DNA from: Bacteroidota bacterium
GTDB lineage: Bacteria > Bacteroidota > Bacteroidia > Bacteroidales > WCHB1-69
DNA: 19,025 bases
Direction: 5' to 3'
Assembly (NCBI GenBank): GCA_023392945.1
Contig: JAEWNB010000177.1
Location: forward strand, 1-19,025
Shown: positions 1 through 6,437 of the stretch, piece after piece
Position numbering within the stretch: the first letter of the stretch is position 1
How the letters are laid out: every line of letters starts with the position of its first letter
Notes under the pieces: generated by a model
The model's database searches: none
Told to the model about the DNA's origin: nothing
The model's input: only the letters and a program-made list of their open reading frames with translations
Translations under genes and position numbers: made by a program

Positions 1-179
1 GGGAGAGAGTAAATGGGAAAAAAGAGGGAAAAGGATATGAAATTTTTCCGGATGGCAGGAAATATGTCGGAGAATTTTCGAATAATAATGTGAATGGATA
101 CGGTGCCTTGTATGACTCTACGGGCAACCTTCTGGTGAAGGGTTATTGGGTGAATGGAGCGTTGGTGAGATATAAATAA
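1..179 (+). CDS. MORN-repeat protein, C-terminal fragment
   Basis: The reading frame is open from the window edge (codons start at position 3) to a TAA at 177-179. The visible end of about 58 residues contains GKGYEIFPDGRKYVGEF and NGYGALYDSTGNLLVKGYW. These match the MORN pattern, in which Y-x-G-x-[FW] alternates with x-G-x-G. MORN repeats form elongated beta-hairpin stacks and are common in Bacteroidota exported or scaffold proteins of unknown role. The start, any signal peptide and the total repeat number lie outside the window, so the function of the whole protein cannot be judged. Confidence 0.65.
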   Translation, partial: ERVNGKKEGKGYEIFPDGRKYVGEFSNNNVNGYGALYDSTGNLLVKGYWVNGALVRYK

Positions 180-219
180 AATACCTTCTATTAAAGATAT
201 GTTTTAGTTGGCCGCAATA

Positions 220-831
220 TTATGGCTTTTTCCTTGCAACAATCCGGATCAGCGTTTCTTCGTCGGATTTATGAGGGGAAAAGAGTTTCTCTTCTTTAGC
301 AAAATCAAGGTTAAATCCCAAACTTTCCAATTGAGTGCAAAGAGCTTTGAAGTCAATGGCACGTAAACGAGATTTCTCTTTTGATTGTGGGGCTGCCGTT
401 GTGTCCTCAAGAGTAGAAGTTATTTTCCCGTAAGTTTCAATACAGAGGCGGGCTCCATTTTTCAAATGGCGGTAACTCCATCTCAGCAATTGATTTTGTT
501 CTTCATCCGAGAGCCTGTTAAGAATACTACGGGAATAGACCATATCATACAAAATACTTTCATTCAGCAATTGAGTATGGTCTGCAAAAAGAAATCTTAT
601 ATTTTTGAAATGTTTGTGATGTTGGTTCAGGTATTTGATATCCTCTTCCACATCACTAATGGCAAGAACATTATAATTTTCACCGGCAAAATAGAGTGCA
701 TCGGCACCATTACCACAGCCCGGGATAATGACATTCCTCTCTTTTTCTGTCAAGAGGGTTCTTGCATACATGGCAAAAGAGGAGGGGAGCAATTCATCGT
801 TCCGGTTGAAAAGGAAATTGTCGTCATTCAT
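220..831 (-). CDS. Class I SAM-dependent methyltransferase, substrate unknown
   Basis: The protein has 203 residues from the ATG at 829-831. A TTG nine bases upstream would also be in frame, but the ATG is preferred. Motif I is VIIPGCGNGADAL (residues about 34-46), ending the first beta strand of a Rossmann-like methyltransferase fold. D60 follows the second strand, FADHTQ (82-87) fits the third motif and YDMVYSRSILNRL (95-107) fits motif IV/post-I. The pattern resembles the TPMT/TehB-like group of small-molecule or unassigned methyltransferases; the substrate is not visible. There is no signal peptide, so it should be cytoplasmic. It lies 51 bases downstream of the glycosyltransferase gene on the same strand but has its own TAnnTTTG element at 868-875, so it may be transcribed separately. 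Confidence 0.8.
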   Translation of the reverse strand: MNDDNFLFNRNDELLPSSFAMYARTLLTEKERNVIIPGCGNGADALYFAGENYNVLAISDVEEDIKYLNQHHKHFKNIRFLFADHTQLLNESILYDMVYSRSILNRLSDEEQNQLLRWSYRHLKNGARLCIETYGKITSTLEDTTAAPQSKEKSRLRAIDFKALCTQLESLGFNLDFAKEEKLFSPHKSDEETLIRIVARKKP

Positions 832-867
832 TAGCTTCAAACATTTTGCATCCGATTATAGAGGCGG

Positions 868-875
868 CAAAATTA
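868..875 (-). promoter_or_regulatory. Bacteroidota -7 promoter element for the methyltransferase
   Basis: On the minus strand this reads TAATTTTG, matching TAnnTTTG, the sigma-ABfr -7 element of Bacteroidota. It would place transcription start near 862, about 30 bases before the ATG at 831. No convincing -33 TTTG is visible. Confidence 0.4.
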
Positions 876-882
876 CAAAAAA

Positions 883-1623
883 TTATTCAAAAAGCCGGTG
901 ATGAATCCATCCCCATTTTTGCAGTCGATAGAGGCAAGAGGTTTGCAGTACGCCAAGACCGTATTTTACACTCCTGGAGAAATTGATGGAAGAGGCCTCT
1001 TTGCAATATTTTGTGGGACAGGTAATTTCAGCAATTTCAAAACCGGCATAGAAAATCTGAGCCAGCATTTGATTGTCAAAGACAAAGTCATCGGAATTGA
1101 CCTCAAAATTAATTCTTTCCAACACTTCCCTTGAAAATGCCCTGTAGCCGGTGTGATACTCTGCCAGTTTCTGGTTCATGATGACATTTTGGAAAAAGGT
1201 AAGAAACCGGTTGAATATATATTTGTAGAGGGGCATTCCTCCTTTGCGGGCACCTTTGCCGAGAATACGAGACCCTAACACTACCGGATAGACCTTGTTT
1301 ACTATTAGATAGCACATCGATCCTATTAATAGCGGTGTATATTGGTAATCGGGATGGAGCATAACCACCACATCGGCATTCAGCTCCAGTGCTTTTCGGT
1401 AGCAGCTTTTCTGATTGCCGCCATAACCTTTATTCTTTGGATGCTCCAGAATATGTTTGATGCCAAGTTCCTTGGCAATAGTAAGGGTATTATCCGTTGA
1501 GAAGTCATCCACCAAAATTACCTCATCCACTATCTCAAACGGAATTTCGGCATAGACATCCCGGAGCGTTTTTTCTGCGTTATAAGCCGGAAGAACGATA
1601 CAAATTCTATTGTTTCTTATCAT
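883..1623 (-). CDS. Family 2 glycosyltransferase, DPM1/polyprenyl-phosphate hexosyltransferase-like
   Basis: The protein has 246 residues and starts at the ATG at 1621-1623. It is a GT-A fold enzyme. CIVLPAYNAEKTL (8-20) is the nucleotide-binding start, ILVDDFSTDNT (36-46) carries the two aspartates, and VVVMLHPDYQY (85-95) gives the metal-binding D-x-[DQ] region around D92. The segment EYHTGYRAFSREVL near residue 160 is typical of DPM1-like enzymes, which move a sugar from a nucleotide donor to polyprenyl phosphate or a related acceptor. No C-terminal membrane segment is evident, so it is probably cytoplasmic or peripheral. It is followed by a methyltransferase gene. A role in surface glycan synthesis is likely, but donor and acceptor cannot be read from the sequence. 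Confidence 0.85.
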   Translation of the reverse strand: MIRNNRICIVLPAYNAEKTLRDVYAEIPFEIVDEVILVDDFSTDNTLTIAKELGIKHILEHPKNKGYGGNQKSCYRKALELNADVVVMLHPDYQYTPLLIGSMCYLIVNKVYPVVLGSRILGKGARKGGMPLYKYIFNRFLTFFQNVIMNQKLAEYHTGYRAFSREVLERINFEVNSDDFVFDNQMLAQIFYAGFEIAEITCPTKYCKEASSINFSRSVKYGLGVLQTSCLYRLQKWGWIHHRLFE

Positions 1624-1679
1624 AAAAGGGAACTAATATATTCAACTATATTTAAAAAATATAAAAACCAATTTGATTG

Positions 1680-1687
1680 CAAAAATA
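1680..1687 (-). promoter_or_regulatory. Bacteroidota -7 promoter element for the glycosyltransferase
   Basis: On the minus strand this reads TATTTTTG (TAnnTTTG). It predicts a transcription start near 1674 and a leader of about 50 bases before the ATG at 1623. It lies about 50 bases from the edge of the repeat island. Confidence 0.4.
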
Positions 1688-1738
1688 ACTTTTATTACGC
1701 AACATCCTCTAAAATCCGACGAACTTTTTTTGAATATT

Positions 1739-1766
1739 GTAGAGACGCAAGATTTTGCGTCTCTAC
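1739..1766. repeat. GTAG-footed REP palindrome, copy 1
   Basis: 28 nt: arm GTAGAGACGC, core AAGATTTT, arm GCGTCTCTAC. The arms are perfect 10-bp inverted repeats. The core is self-complementary except for an A-to-G change at its third base, which gives a G.T wobble in a top-strand hairpin. Identical to copy 2. Confidence 0.95.
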
Positions 1767-1820
1767 GAACAACGCACCATCACCCAATCAATATTTGTAA
1801 AGGCGCAATATAAAATATCT

Positions 1821-1848
1821 GTAGAGACGCAAGATTTTGCGTCTCTAC
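1821..1848. repeat. GTAG-footed REP palindrome, copy 2
   Basis: Identical to copy 1, core AAGATTTT, perfect 10-bp arms. Confidence 0.95.
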
Positions 1849-1901
1849 GAACAACGCACCATCACCCAATCAATATTTGTACAGACGCAATATATAATAT
1901 T

Positions 1902-1929
1902 GTAGAGACGCAAAATTTTGCGTCTCTAC
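1902..1929. repeat. GTAG-footed REP palindrome, copy 3 (perfect)
   Basis: Arms GTAGAGACGC and GCGTCTCTAC with core AAAATTTT, so all 28 bases are self-complementary. Its right half is the founder of the tandem array that follows directly. Confidence 0.95.
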
Positions 1930-2009
1930 GATTTTGCGTCTCTACGATTTTGCGTCTCTACGATTTTGCGTCTCTACGATTTTGCGTCTCTACGATTTTG
2001 CGTCTCTAC
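1930..2009. repeat. Tandem array of five 16-nt half-palindromes
   Basis: Five exact head-to-tail copies of GATTTTGCGTCTCTAC start at 1930, 1946, 1962, 1978 and 1994. The right half of copy 3 (1914-1929) is a sixth copy with one base different (A for G at its first position). The unit equals the right arm plus most of the core. Only this arm was amplified and no left arms occur in the array, so it cannot form the full hairpin with itself. All five left-to-right copies could pair with the single left arm of copy 3. Confidence 0.95.
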
Positions 2010-2059
2010 CGACATGTGATTTTTTTCTAAAAATAATTTTTATTTCATAGAATAATTCA

Positions 2060-2067
2060 TAATTTTG
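2060..2067 (+). promoter_or_regulatory. Possible -7 promoter element upstream of the RAYT gene
   Basis: TAATTTTG matches TAnnTTTG. Transcription would start near 2073, just before a 29-codon reading frame and about 200 bases before the RAYT gene. No clear -33 box is visible, and AT-rich DNA produces such matches by chance. Confidence 0.25.
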
Positions 2068-2076
2068 CGAGCTTTT

Positions 2077-2166
2077 ATGAAAGAATTAAAAGCATTAAAT
2101 AAAAAAGTAAATAATGTATTAATAACTACAGTTAGCGACTACATATTGAATTTCATCCCCAATTAA
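2077..2166 (+). CDS. Possible 29-residue small ORF in the RAYT leader
   Basis: ATG at 2077, TAA at 2164-2166. The peptide starts MKELKALNKKVNNV and ends SDYILNFIPN. It begins about 10 bases after a TAnnTTTG match, so it would be nearly leaderless. I recognise no family. It may be a leader peptide, a gene remnant or chance. The remaining DNA from 2010 to 2273 shows no repeat copies and no other recognisable feature. Confidence 0.15.
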   Translation: MKELKALNKKVNNVLITTVSDYILNFIPN

Positions 2167-2273
2167 AGGGTGTAAGAGTGCCGGATATAAGAATGTTAGT
2201 CTGAAGTCTAGAATAACTAAATCAGAAATATTACAAACTACTAATTGAAAACAACTAAACTCTCTCACTCAAA

Positions 2274-2804
2274 ATGGATAAATTCAAAAGCAAATACCGC
2301 ATTCAATCAACCCGCTTACAATATTGGGATTATGCTTCTAATTCAATGTATTTTCTTACAATTTGCACTCAGGGTAAAGAAAACTATTTTGGGAATATTG
2401 AAAATGGAATAATGATTTTATCCGAAATCGGGAAAATAGTCCAGGAATGTTGGCAAAATATCCCAGCTCATTTTCCATTTGTACAATTGGATGAATCCGT
2501 TGTAATGCCAAATCATATTCATGGTATTGTATTAATTAACAAACCACCGCAACTCAACTCACCAACCACCAATCCCCCCCAATCCCAAAATAAATTTGGT
2601 TCGCAATCGCAAAATTTGGCATCCATTATACGTGGTTTCAAAACAGGGGTGACAAAATATGCACGAAAAAATCATATTAATTTTGATTGGCAATCCCGGT
2701 ATCACGACCATATCATTCGTGATAATAATTCATTAGAAAGAATTAGAAATTATATAATCAATAATCCAATAAAATGGGAATTTGATAAATTTAATAATGA
2801 TTGA
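2274..2804 (+). CDS. REP-associated tyrosine transposase (RAYT), Y1/HUH family
   Basis: The protein has 176 residues from the ATG at 2274. It is a single-strand DNA endonuclease of the IS200-like Y1 type. The HUH motif is VVMPNHIHGIVL, with H81 and H83 coordinating the metal. The C-terminal motif WQSRYHDHIIRD (139-150), then RIRNYIINNPIKW, carries the presumed catalytic tyrosine Y160. From memory, this aligns with Y115 of the E. coli RAYT YafM (its DYIYINP segment). Between the two motifs lies a Pro/Ser/Gln/Asn-rich linker (about 91-113), encoded in part by a run of seven C at 2574-2580. All key residues are present, so the gene looks intact. RAYTs are usually single-copy and act on REP hairpins that start with GTAG. 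This gene is flanked on both sides by such palindromes, which strongly supports the assignment. Length is normal for the family. Confidence 0.93.
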   Translation: MDKFKSKYRIQSTRLQYWDYASNSMYFLTICTQGKENYFGNIENGIMILSEIGKIVQECWQNIPAHFPFVQLDESVVMPNHIHGIVLINKPPQLNSPTTNPPQSQNKFGSQSQNLASIIRGFKTGVTKYARKNHINFDWQSRYHDHIIRDNNSLERIRNYIINNPIKWEFDKFNND

Positions 2805-2869
2805 TAAAATAAAATGTTTCACATTAAATCAATCAATCAATATTTGTATTGGCGCAATATATAATATCG

Positions 2870-2897
2870 GTAGAGACGCAAAATTTTGCGTCTCTAA
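2870..2897. repeat. GTAG-footed REP palindrome, copy 4
   Basis: Core AAAATTTT as in copy 3. The last base of the right arm is A instead of C, so the outermost pair is lost. First copy to the right of the RAYT gene, 65 bases after its stop. An AATC tandem (about 2828-2839) and a partial spacer, ending in a decayed arm (gtattggcgcaa, 2846-2857), precede it. Confidence 0.93.
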
Positions 2898-2950
2898 GAC
2901 CAACGCACCATTACCCAATCAATATTTGTATTGACGCAATATATAATATT

Positions 2951-2978
2951 GTAGAGACGCAAAATCTTGCGTCTCTAC
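2951..2978. repeat. GTAG-footed REP palindrome, copy 5
   Basis: Perfect 10-bp arms with core AAAATCTT. This is the exact reverse complement of copies 1 and 2. Confidence 0.95.
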
Positions 2979-3069
2979 GACCAACGCACCATTACCCAAT
3001 CAATATTGGTATTGACACAATGACCGCCGCCGCATCACCCAATCAATATTTGCACAAACGCAAAATAAT

Positions 3070-3097
3070 GTAGAGACGCAAAATCTTGCGTCTCTAC
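3070..3097. repeat. GTAG-footed REP palindrome, copy 6
   Basis: Identical to copy 5 (core AAAATCTT), so again the reverse complement of copies 1 and 2. Confidence 0.95.
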
Positions 3098-3134
3098 GAC
3101 CGTCGCCGACCGAACAACCAACAATCAATATATT

Positions 3135-3162
3135 GCAGAGATGCAAGGCCTTGCGTCTCTAC
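3135..3162. repeat. Degenerate REP palindrome, copy 7, overlapping a gene end
   Basis: Left arm GCAGAGATGC has two changes from consensus, core AAGGCCTT is fully self-complementary, right arm GCGTCTCTAC is intact. Positions 3159-3161 of the right arm are the TAG stop codon of the thioesterase on the minus strand. Confidence 0.9.
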
Positions 3163-3908
3163 TGTTTTACCCAAATAGATTGTATTCGACAGAATTCCAG
3201 ATTTCCCTCTTTTGAAAAGATAGAGGTAATATATTCATTTTCGGCAATGTGTTTGGAGATGATGCCGTAATAATCGCCCAATTTTGCCTGAGAGAGGTAA
3301 TTGATAACCACTTCTACAAGGTGGTGTGTTTGACGAAATAGCTGATCGACAGAGTCTAATGCCCATTGAACGTAGTGGGCGTTGTTGACATGTTTGTTCA
3401 TGTCGATATCGGAATTGAGCACAATATTGAAATTGCATTCTTCCTGAATGTTAATTTTGGGCACTTTAGGAGCGCGGGTAGTGATGGCGTCTTCTTTCTC
3501 TTTGGGATAGACCAGTCGGTCATCAAATTCGTCCAGCTTTTTAATTTTTCCGTTTTCTGCATCCAGAATGACCCACGAAGAGGTTGCTTTCATCATCAGA
3601 TTGCCCTCATTGTCTTCCATTTCATAATCTCTTGGGTTGACTAATAAATCGTGGCATTTTCCCCAGGTACGGATGATAATCTCTTCAGACCATTTAGGCA
3701 AGCGTGCTATTTTAATATGAATTTTGGAGAGCACCCAGAATAAATTGGATTTTCGCAGGTTCTGCCACCCGATATTGCATTTATTGACATGTTCGGAAGA
3801 TATTTCCTGAATAAGTCCGAAAAGAGCAGGCATGGAAAGATTCATTTCATCATCTACCAGATAGGAGTAGATTTTAAGGTTATGTTCAAGAATTTCGGGA
3901 TAGTCCAT
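3159..3908 (-). CDS. Acyl-ACP thioesterase, FatA/FatB-like double hotdog (PF01643 type)
   Basis: The protein has 249 residues from the ATG at 3906-3908. It is predicted to release free fatty acids from acyl carrier protein in the cytoplasm. It has two hotdog halves (about 5-135 and 155-249). In the first, the long-helix region LFGLIQEISSEHV is visible. In the second, the signature NSDIDMNKHVNNAHYVQW carries the conserved D169, N171 and H173 of the plant-type thioesterase active site, as in the Bacteroides homologue BT2075 (from memory). Length is normal for bacterial members. Its stop codon lies inside REP copy 7. It is 90 bases downstream of the UDP-glucuronate decarboxylase gene on the same strand, with no TAnnTTTG in between, so cotranscription is possible. 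It is not part of the Fab operon at 9.3-13.5 kb. Confidence 0.92.
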   Translation of the reverse strand: MDYPEILEHNLKIYSYLVDDEMNLSMPALFGLIQEISSEHVNKCNIGWQNLRKSNLFWVLSKIHIKIARLPKWSEEIIIRTWGKCHDLLVNPRDYEMEDNEGNLMMKATSSWVILDAENGKIKKLDEFDDRLVYPKEKEDAITTRAPKVPKINIQEECNFNIVLNSDIDMNKHVNNAHYVQWALDSVDQLFRQTHHLVEVVINYLSQAKLGDYYGIISKHIAENEYITSIFSKEGNLEFCRIQSIWVKQ

Positions 3909-3998
3909 AATAAAAAAATTAGTACATAATCAACGATTAAGAACCGAAATTGTTTTATCTCGGAGTGAAAATTGATGAATAACTAATTAATCCGATAA

Positions 3999-4940
3999 TT
4001 ATTTCCCGCTTAATTCCTTTTCGAAATAATCAATAGTCTTGATCAACCCTTCTTTGAGTTGAATGGTAGGCTCCCAGCCCAATAAATTTTTGGCTTTGTC
4101 AATAATGGGTTTCCGTTGCATCGGGTCGTCTTCCATTGGGGGCATATAACTGATTTTTGACTTCGAGCGGGTAAGTTCAATCACAACTTCGGCAAGTTCT
4201 TTAATCGTAAATTCTCCGGGGTTTCCAATATTGATAGGACCTAGAATATTATCAGGGGTTTTCATCATGGCCATCATTCCCTTTATCAGGTCATCGCAGT
4301 AACAGAAGCTTCTTGTCTGAGAACCGTCCCCGTAAATAGTGATATTATCTCCCTTAAGTGCCTGAACAATAAAGTTAGAGATAACTCTTCCGTCGTTAGG
4401 ATGCATACGGGGTCCGTAGGTGTTAAATATTCTTACAACTTTGATTTTGACATTATTTTGGCGGTGGTAGTCAAAGAAAAGGGTCTCGGCACAGCGTTTT
4501 CCTTCGTCGTAACAGGAACGGATGCCAATAGGATTGACATTTCCCCAATACTCTTCCGGTTGGGGGTGAATGGTCGGATCTCCGTAAACTTCACTGGTGG
4601 AAGCTTGTAAAATAGTGGCTTTTATCCTCTTGGCAAGCCCCAGCATGTTGATGGCTCCCATGACCGATGTTTTGATGGTTTTAATGGGATTGTACTGGTA
4701 GTGAATAGGAGAGGCGGGACAGGCAAGATTGTAAATTTCATCAACTTCAATATAATAAGGAGCGGTAATGTCATGACGAATCAATTCAAAATAGGGATTA
4801 TCAAGCAGGTGTACAATATTTTTTTTTCTGCCTGTGAAATAATTATCCATACAAATCACTTCATTGCCTTCGGATAACAATTTATCACAAAGATGTGACC
4901 CTAAAAAGCCGGCACCGCCGGTTACCAGTATTTTTTTCAT
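3999..4940 (-). CDS. uxs: UDP-glucuronate decarboxylase (UDP-xylose synthase)
   Basis: The protein has 313 residues. It is an NAD-dependent extended short-chain dehydrogenase that converts UDP-glucuronate to UDP-xylose plus CO2. The NAD-binding motif is TGGAGFLGSH (7-16), followed by MDNYFTGRKKN (31-41). ASTSEVYGDP (113-122) holds T114, S115 and E117 of the active site, and SCYDEGKRCAE gives the Y144-x3-K148 pair. RIFNTYGPRM and DDPMQRKP are the usual UXS substrate-binding segments. The presence of E117 and the arginine in the DDPMQR segment favours UXS over dTDP-glucose dehydratase. It starts 10 bases after the UDP-glucose dehydrogenase gene, which makes its substrate, so the two form an operon. 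The product feeds surface polysaccharide or lipid glycosylation. Confidence 0.95.
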   Translation of the reverse strand: MKKILVTGGAGFLGSHLCDKLLSEGNEVICMDNYFTGRKKNIVHLLDNPYFELIRHDITAPYYIEVDEIYNLACPASPIHYQYNPIKTIKTSVMGAINMLGLAKRIKATILQASTSEVYGDPTIHPQPEEYWGNVNPIGIRSCYDEGKRCAETLFFDYHRQNNVKIKVVRIFNTYGPRMHPNDGRVISNFIVQALKGDNITIYGDGSQTRSFCYCDDLIKGMMAMMKTPDNILGPINIGNPGEFTIKELAEVVIELTRSKSKISYMPPMEDDPMQRKPIIDKAKNLLGWEPTIQLKEGLIKTIDYFEKELSGK

Positions 4941-4950
4941 ATTGGGGATA

Positions 4951-6273
4951 TTAAAGATTTTTTTTGCCGATAGAGAAATAATCTATATGGTGATTTCTCA
5001 TTTCATGGGCATCGTAAATATTTCGTCCGTCAAAAATGACAGGTTTGTTCATCAGCGACTTCACCTTGTTGATATCCAGTACCCTGAATTCAGTCCATTC
5101 GGTAACCAACAGAAGTGCATCGGCATCTTGCAGTGTTTCATAAACATCATTGCAGTAGGTGACTTTATTTCCGATACGGCGGTAAGATTCTTCCATTGCC
5201 ACGGGATCATAAGCCAAAACGGTGCAGTCGGCTTTCAGGAGCAGGTCTATAAGAACCAAAGCAGGAGCTTCGCGCATGTCATCGGTATTGGGCTTAAATG
5301 CCAGTCCCAGCAATGCAATTCGCTTTCCTGCAAGGTTGCCGTCATAATATTTCAATAATTTATCAAACAGCACTCTCTTTTGCTTATCATTTACTTTTTC
5401 CACTGACTTAAGCACATCCAGCGAATAGCCGTAGCTATCGGCAGTCTTGATAAGAGCTTTAACATCTTTCGGGAAACAAGATCCTCCGTAACCGACGCCG
5501 GCATATAGAAACTTGTTTCCTATTCTCGTGTCGCTGCCGATCCCTTTTCTAACCATATTGATATCGGCTCCCACAATTTCGCATAAATTGGCAATATCGT
5601 TCATGAAACTGATACGGGTTGCCAACATGGCATTGGCAGTATATTTAATCATTTCGGCAGATGCTATATCCGTGAAAATAACCGGGTGTCCGTTCAATAC
5701 AAAGGGCTTATAAATTTTAGTAAGAAGTTCTTCCGCCTTGGGAGAATCAACTCCGCAAACAATCCGGTCCGGTTTCATAAAGTCGTTGATAGCATCGCCT
5801 TCTTTCAAAAATTCGGGATTTGAAGCAACATCAAAGTTGACATTTACGCCTCTTTTATCCAACTGCTCCTGAATGGCTGTTCTAACCAAGTTGGCAGTTC
5901 CGACCGGAACGGTACTTTTGGTAACAACCAAAATGTATTTATCAACATTCTCTCCAATGGTCTTTGCAACATCCAAAACATATTGCAGATCGGCGCTTCC
6001 GTCTTCATCCGGGGGAGTCCCAACGGCAGAGAATACAACATCCACATCTTTAATAAAGGAAGCCAATGAAGTAGTGAACATAAGTCTCCCTTTTTGAATA
6101 TTGCGCCGGAGCATATCTTCCAGTCCGGGTTCATAAATGGGACAAATACCGTTTTTCAGTTTTTCGATTTTTTGATCGTCAATGTCAACACATACCAATT
6201 CAAGACCAACTTCGGCAAGGCAAGTAGCGGTTACTAATCCTACGTAGCCGGTTCCAACAATTGCAATTTTCAT
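4951..6273 (-). CDS. ugd: UDP-glucose 6-dehydrogenase
   Basis: The protein has 440 residues, normal for the bacterial single-chain type. It oxidises UDP-glucose to UDP-glucuronate with two NAD+. The N-terminal Rossmann domain starts IVGTGYVGLVTA (5-16). The active site shows K210 and N214 in EMIKYTANA, and the catalytic cysteine C266 with D270 in GGSCFPKD (263-270). The C-terminal UDP-binding domain contains LLGLAFKPNTDDMREAP. Ten bases separate it from uxs downstream, so the pair runs from UDP-glucose to UDP-xylose. A -7 element lies at 6306-6313. Confidence 0.97.
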   Translation of the reverse strand: MKIAIVGTGYVGLVTATCLAEVGLELVCVDIDDQKIEKLKNGICPIYEPGLEDMLRRNIQKGRLMFTTSLASFIKDVDVVFSAVGTPPDEDGSADLQYVLDVAKTIGENVDKYILVVTKSTVPVGTANLVRTAIQEQLDKRGVNVNFDVASNPEFLKEGDAINDFMKPDRIVCGVDSPKAEELLTKIYKPFVLNGHPVIFTDIASAEMIKYTANAMLATRISFMNDIANLCEIVGADINMVRKGIGSDTRIGNKFLYAGVGYGGSCFPKDVKALIKTADSYGYSLDVLKSVEKVNDKQKRVLFDKLLKYYDGNLAGKRIALLGLAFKPNTDDMREAPALVLIDLLLKADCTVLAYDPVAMEESYRRIGNKVTYCNDVYETLQDADALLLVTEWTEFRVLDINKVKSLMNKPVIFDGRNIYDAHEMRNHHIDYFSIGKKNL

Positions 6274-6305
6274 ACTTTACAAAGATTTTGTTTATTTCAA
6301 GGATG

Positions 6306-6313
6306 CAAAAGTA
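6306..6313 (-). promoter_or_regulatory. Bacteroidota -7 promoter element for ugd-uxs
   Basis: On the minus strand this reads TACTTTTG (TAnnTTTG). It gives a predicted start near 6300 and a leader of about 27 bases before the ugd ATG at 6273. It lies in the 164-base gap between gpsA and ugd, where no hairpin terminator is obvious. Confidence 0.45.
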
Positions 6314-6437
6314 AGAAAAATTGTAGTTAAATTTTTTATTATCGGTTAAATAATCGAAATCTGAATAAAAAGAAGTGCTTTTGGCGTTACGAATCCGGAA
6401 TCAGGTATCGCAAATTTTTAGCTCTATAGCTTGCTTT

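Larger units (their letters stand above)
1739..1901. repeat. Two tandem ~82-bp repeat units left of the RAYT gene
   Basis: Palindrome starts at 1739, 1821 and 1902 are 82 and 81 bases apart. Each interval holds the same spacer: GAACAACGCACC, then ATCACCCAATCAATATTTGTA (1771-1799 and 1853-1881). After it comes a decayed left arm (gtaaaggcgcaa at 1797-1808, gtacagacgcaa at 1879-1890) and an AT-rich stretch leading to the next GTAG. The repeated unit is therefore one full palindrome plus one degenerate half-arm, always in the same orientation. Confidence 0.85.
2870..3055. repeat. Repeat units right of the RAYT gene
   Basis: Copies 4 and 5 start 81 bases apart with the same kind of spacer as on the left (2902-2930 and 2983-3011), in the same orientation. 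The right-side spacers share GACCAACGCACCATTACCC, while the left-side ones share GAACAACGCACCATCACCC. Units on one side are therefore closer to each other than to the other side, which suggests local duplication. After copy 5 the spacer is extended by a GC-rich insertion (about 3021-3034) and a second CACCCAATCAATATTTG. Confidence 0.85.

Noticed and set aside
385..834. 149-codon plus-strand frame
   Set aside because: It lies opposite the methyltransferase gene, which has clear family motifs. The plus-strand frame has none.
1755..2030. 91-codon open frame through the left repeat array
   Set aside because: It consists almost entirely of translated palindromes and tandem half-arms (repeated FASLR and STILRLY segments), so it is a by-product of the repeats and not a gene.
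2849..3073. 74-codon open frame through the right repeat array
   Set aside because: Same reason: it translates the palindromes and spacers and resembles no protein.
1739..3162. CRISPR array
   Set aside because: The regularly spaced 28-nt repeats with about 53-nt intervals look CRISPR-like at first. But the intervals are themselves near-identical repeats, the palindrome spans the full unit, no cas genes are present, and a RAYT gene explains the structure better.
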